Source: IMCC45349 sp047219225
GTDB lineage: Bacteria; Bacteroidota; Bacteroidia; Flavobacteriales; Flavobacteriaceae
Direction: 5' to 3'
Assembly (NCBI RefSeq): GCF_047219225.1
Contig: NZ_CP178208.1
Location: 2,232,001-2,296,000 of the forward strand
DNA: 64,000 bases
Shown here: positions 61,905 through 64,000 of the stretch, piece by piece
How positions within the stretch are numbered: position 1 is the first letter of the stretch
How the letters are laid out: each line of letters starts with the position of its first letter
Notes under the pieces: generated by a model
What the model was told of the DNA's origin: nothing
What the model saw: the letters and a program-made list of their open reading frames with translations, nothing else
Databases searched by the model: none
Position numbers and translations under genes: made by a program

Positions 61905-62804
61905 ATGAGTAAAAAAATAAGTCTGCTAATTCTTTTTCTATGTTTATTTAATATATCTCAATCTCAAGAATGGATGACATCTTTTGATGCAGCAAAGAGA
62001 ATTGGTATTGCTCAAAATAAGCTACTTCTAGTTGTATGGGAACATACAAGCTTTGACCATATAAGTACTATTATGTTGGATAAAGAACGATTGATTGTTG
62101 TAAGAGGAAAAGACTTTTTATATGATGAAAAAGTGAGTGAGTTTTTATGGAATTATTTTGTGCCTGTAAAACTTCCTGAAGATGATTACGAAGTATTATT
62201 TAGCGAAATTGAAGGAAAGCAAGGATATAATTATATAAATAAATTTAATGATGACTCAATAAAGATAATGGATGCTAATGGCTTTATATTAAACAGTAAT
62301 GGGCAATATGAAGATTATGTGCTATTTTATAAATTTATTGAACGTTATGCTGTTAAGACATCATTGTTAGAACAAGATTTGAGGAATTACTTAAAGCAAG
62401 AAAGCTTTTTAACTGCTTACACTTTAGCTTCTAAATACTTGGATTTTACTTTGTTTTTAGAAAGAAAGAATTGGAAAGAATATGTTAAGCTGTCTGATGT
62501 GTATTTAAATGAAGCCTTAAGTTACTTACCTCAAATAGATGCTAATAAACAATCTAGTTATCAGCAAAAATGCGAACTGCTTAAAGTAAAACAATATGTG
62601 ATGCAAAATTCACCTAGGAAAGCTATTAGATTTTTAAAAAAGTATGAGGTGTCAAATATTTTCGATTTAAATAAATCGATGTATCACTTTTTACTTTACA
62701 CATCTTATATGATGATAAATAAAGAAGAGGAAGCTTTACTTTGGAGAGATGGAATATCTTTAGTAGATTTAAAAAAATCAAAAATAATAATAGATAATTT
62801 TTAA
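61905..62804 (+). CDS. Exported protein with possible thioredoxin-like N-terminal domain
   Basis: The 299-residue protein has a signal peptide (ends ISQSQ), then a thioredoxin-fold-like opening (MTSFDAAKRIGIAQNKLLLVVWEHTSFDHIS) in which the usual CxxC is replaced by ASFD-type residues (HTSFDH), so it would not be an active oxidoreductase. A helical, TPR-like second half follows (SDVYLNEALSYLPQ, KAIRFLKKYEV). No firm family is claimed. It is followed by the desaturase gene five bases later. Confidence 0.65.
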   Translation: MSKKISLLILFLCLFNISQSQEWMTSFDAAKRIGIAQNKLLLVVWEHTSFDHISTIMLDKERLIVVRGKDFLYDEKVSEFLWNYFVPVKLPEDDYEVLFSEIEGKQGYNYINKFNDDSIKIMDANGFILNSNGQYEDYVLFYKFIERYAVKTSLLEQDLRNYLKQESFLTAYTLASKYLDFTLFLERKNWKEYVKLSDVYLNEALSYLPQIDANKQSSYQQKCELLKVKQYVMQNSPRKAIRFLKKYEVSNIFDLNKSMYHFLLYTSYMMINKEEEALLWRDGISLVDLKKSKIIIDNF

Positions 62805-62809
62805 ATAAA

Positions 62810-63649
62810 TTGGAAACGATAATTCAATACTTCGAAGACATACCTTCACATCATCGTGCTTTAATTCTCGCGGGAGGACTTACTATATTTTGGTTAATTG
62901 AAGGTGCAGTGCCTTTATTTAAGTTTAAATATAATAAATGGAAGCACGCGATTCCTAACCTGTTTTTTACGTTAACAACTATTGTTATCAATTTTGCTTT
63001 GGCAACTTTTTTATTAAAAACAGCAGAATGGACAGTTGCCAACGATTTTGGAATTATTAATTGGCTACCAGAAATGCCATTTTGGTCATATGTTACCATT
63101 GGTATTTTATTAATGGATTTTATTGGTGCTTATTTAGCACATTATGTAGAACACAAAGTAAAACCATTGTGGATGGTACATTTAGTACATCATACAGACC
63201 ATAAAGTGGACACTACAACTGCCAATAGACATCATCCATTAGAAAGTTTAATACGTTATACGTTTACACTTGCTGGTGTGTTTATTATTGGTGCACCAAT
63301 GGGAATTGTTATGTTATACCAATCAATGTCGTTAGTAGCAACACAGTTTAGTCATGCTAATATTAAGTTACCTAAATCGGTAGATAAAGCCATAAGCTAT
63401 ATATTGATTTCTCCAGATATGCATAAAATTCATCACCATTATGTATTGCCTTATACAGACTCTAATTATGGAAATATCTTCTCTATTTGGGATCGTTTAT
63501 TAGGTACATATATGTATATGGATAGAGAAGACTTAGTATATGGTGTTGATGTGTTTCCAGACGAAGAAAAGAATGGAAAACTAGTCGAACTTTTAAAACA
63601 ACCGTTTCAGAAATACCAAAAACCCACCATACTTCCAGATAAAGATTAA
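62810..63649 (+). CDS. Sterol desaturase/fatty acid hydroxylase family protein
   Basis: The 279-residue membrane protein has four hydrophobic segments and the histidine clusters of the di-iron fatty acid hydroxylase superfamily: HYVEHKVKPLWMVHLVHHTDH, NRHHPLES, FSHANIKLP and DMHKIHHHYVLPYTDSNYGNIFSIWDRLLGTY. It likely hydroxylates a membrane lipid. The start is a TTG at 62810; no ATG precedes the first helix. It may be co-transcribed with the preceding gene. Confidence 0.92.
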   Translation: METIIQYFEDIPSHHRALILAGGLTIFWLIEGAVPLFKFKYNKWKHAIPNLFFTLTTIVINFALATFLLKTAEWTVANDFGIINWLPEMPFWSYVTIGILLMDFIGAYLAHYVEHKVKPLWMVHLVHHTDHKVDTTTANRHHPLESLIRYTFTLAGVFIIGAPMGIVMLYQSMSLVATQFSHANIKLPKSVDKAISYILISPDMHKIHHHYVLPYTDSNYGNIFSIWDRLLGTYMYMDREDLVYGVDVFPDEEKNGKLVELLKQPFQKYQKPTILPDKD

Positions 63650-63690
63650 ACTTGCTGATTTTGTGAGAATTATCTTTTCCTCTATTTTAT

Positions 63691-63720
63691 TTGCATTTCA
63701 TAGAGATTATTGCATTTCAT
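63691..63720. repeat. Two 11-base direct repeats upstream of the last gene
   Basis: TTGCATTTCAT occurs at 63691-63701 and again at 63710-63720, a 19-base period, in the 150-base gap before the gene at 63802. The two copies continue as AGAG and CGAA. It may be a regulator binding site (two sites on one helix face) or chance in A+T-rich DNA. Confidence 0.6.
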
Positions 63721-63801
63721 CGAATAAATGTACTTAGATTTAACCAGAGGGTTATTTTTTTGCTGTTGAGTTTAACTAACTAAGCTTAATAGATTTTCGT
63801 A

Positions 63802-64000
63802 ATGAAAAATTATATATTCACGCTAGCAATAGCGTTTTTTTGTCTTATACATTTACCAATCAATGCGCAAGATAGCTATGCAACTATCGAGAGAAATGTA
63901 AATGTGAGAGCCAACGAATTATTTCATGATTTAAATAAAACTAAAGATACCTTGTTACTTAAAAGTGACAAGAAAATAAACTATGTCTATTCTTTAAATA
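63802..64000 (+). CDS. N-terminal part of an exported protein (3' end outside window)
   Basis: The ATG at 63802 opens a signal peptide (MKNYIFTLAIAFFCLIHLPINAQ, split by class: hydrophobic core then an Ala-x-Ala-type NAQ) followed by DSYATIERNVNVRANELF, a rapidly hydrophilic stretch that reads to the window edge (66 codons). No domain can be seen in the 43 mature residues present. The open frame continues beyond the window. Confidence 0.7.
   Translation, partial: MKNYIFTLAIAFFCLIHLPINAQDSYATIERNVNVRANELFHDLNKTKDTLLLKSDKKINYVYSLN

Noticed and set aside
1..64000. Insertion sequences, prophage, CRISPR arrays, toxin-antitoxin pairs or integrases
   Set aside because: No transposase, integrase, Cas or toxin-like protein and no regular repeat array was found on reading the proteins and gaps.

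Overview
The window is an ordinary-looking stretch of chromosome from a low-G+C marine-type member of the Flavobacteriaceae (Bacteroidota); a genus near Winogradskyella, Psychroserpens or Olleya is a guess. The evidence is: a type IX secretion C-terminal sorting domain; promoters of the Bacteroidota form (TTG, about 19 bp, TAnnTTTG) with few Shine-Dalgarno sequences; the flavobacterial DnaJ with half its zinc finger; flavobacterial FtsE, CreD and YceI types; and strongly A+T-rich codon use. No insertion sequence, prophage, CRISPR array or integrase was seen. One tRNA (Gly, anticodon TCC) is present, and no gene-free stretch exceeds 300 bases.

Layout. 1-493: N-terminal membrane part of a truncated minus-strand gene. 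0.66-10.3 kb: mixed housekeeping and secreted genes (a T9SS cargo with VCBS-like repeats, methionine aminopeptidase, a CoA-transferase family enzyme, phosphoglycerate mutase gpmI, an M48 protease). 10.37-26.97 kb: tRNA-Gly, dipeptidase pepE, a paralogous pair of small regulatory-domain proteins, tatA, an M14 carboxypeptidase, a SulP anion transporter, coaD, ddl, a PASTA protein, rluD, yaaA, a UDG-like protein, a YceI lipoprotein and the grpE-dnaJ heat-shock pair. 27.2-32.35 kb: a same-strand run of an ABC-2 exporter, MscS channel, AAA+ response regulator and PPK2 polyphosphate kinase. 32.5-41.5 kb: M28 peptidase, an exported DinB-like protein, a run of small membrane proteins, and a self-contained regulatory module (two membrane proteins, a winged-helix regulator, a Coq4-like protein, creD) with two copies of one operator-like inverted repeat; then kdsA. 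41.7-43.8 kb: typA and a YgjV-like protein.

43.9-52.7 kb is the most accessory-looking part: a surface-polysaccharide cluster with genes on both strands. It holds a GNAT/FemAB-like acyltransferase, a DegT-type sugar aminotransferase and two tandem WzxE-type flippases, in the same order as enterobacterial wecD-wecE-wzxE, followed by four glycosyltransferases and an FdtA/QdtA-type 3,4-ketoisomerase. Together the ketoisomerase and aminotransferase imply a dTDP-3-amino-3,6-dideoxyhexose. The early dTDP-sugar genes (rmlA, rmlB) and a priming transferase are not in the window.

52.7-64 kb: ftsE, then a three-gene envelope unit (1010-residue TPR protein, TonB-dependent-receptor-like barrel, small exported protein) with a nested REP-like hairpin inside it; an amidohydrolase lipoprotein, a methyltransferase, a YkgJ cysteine-cluster protein, an exported thioredoxin-like candidate, a sterol-desaturase family enzyme, and the start of an exported protein cut by the window end.

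The best candidates for new biology are the regulator/Coq4-like/CreD module with its duplicated promoter-embedded operator, the TPR-barrel unit with its nested hairpin, and the sugar cluster with duplicated flippases and a gene that seems to lack a standard start codon. None could be tested against databases here. Functions are family-level calls made by reading the sequences.
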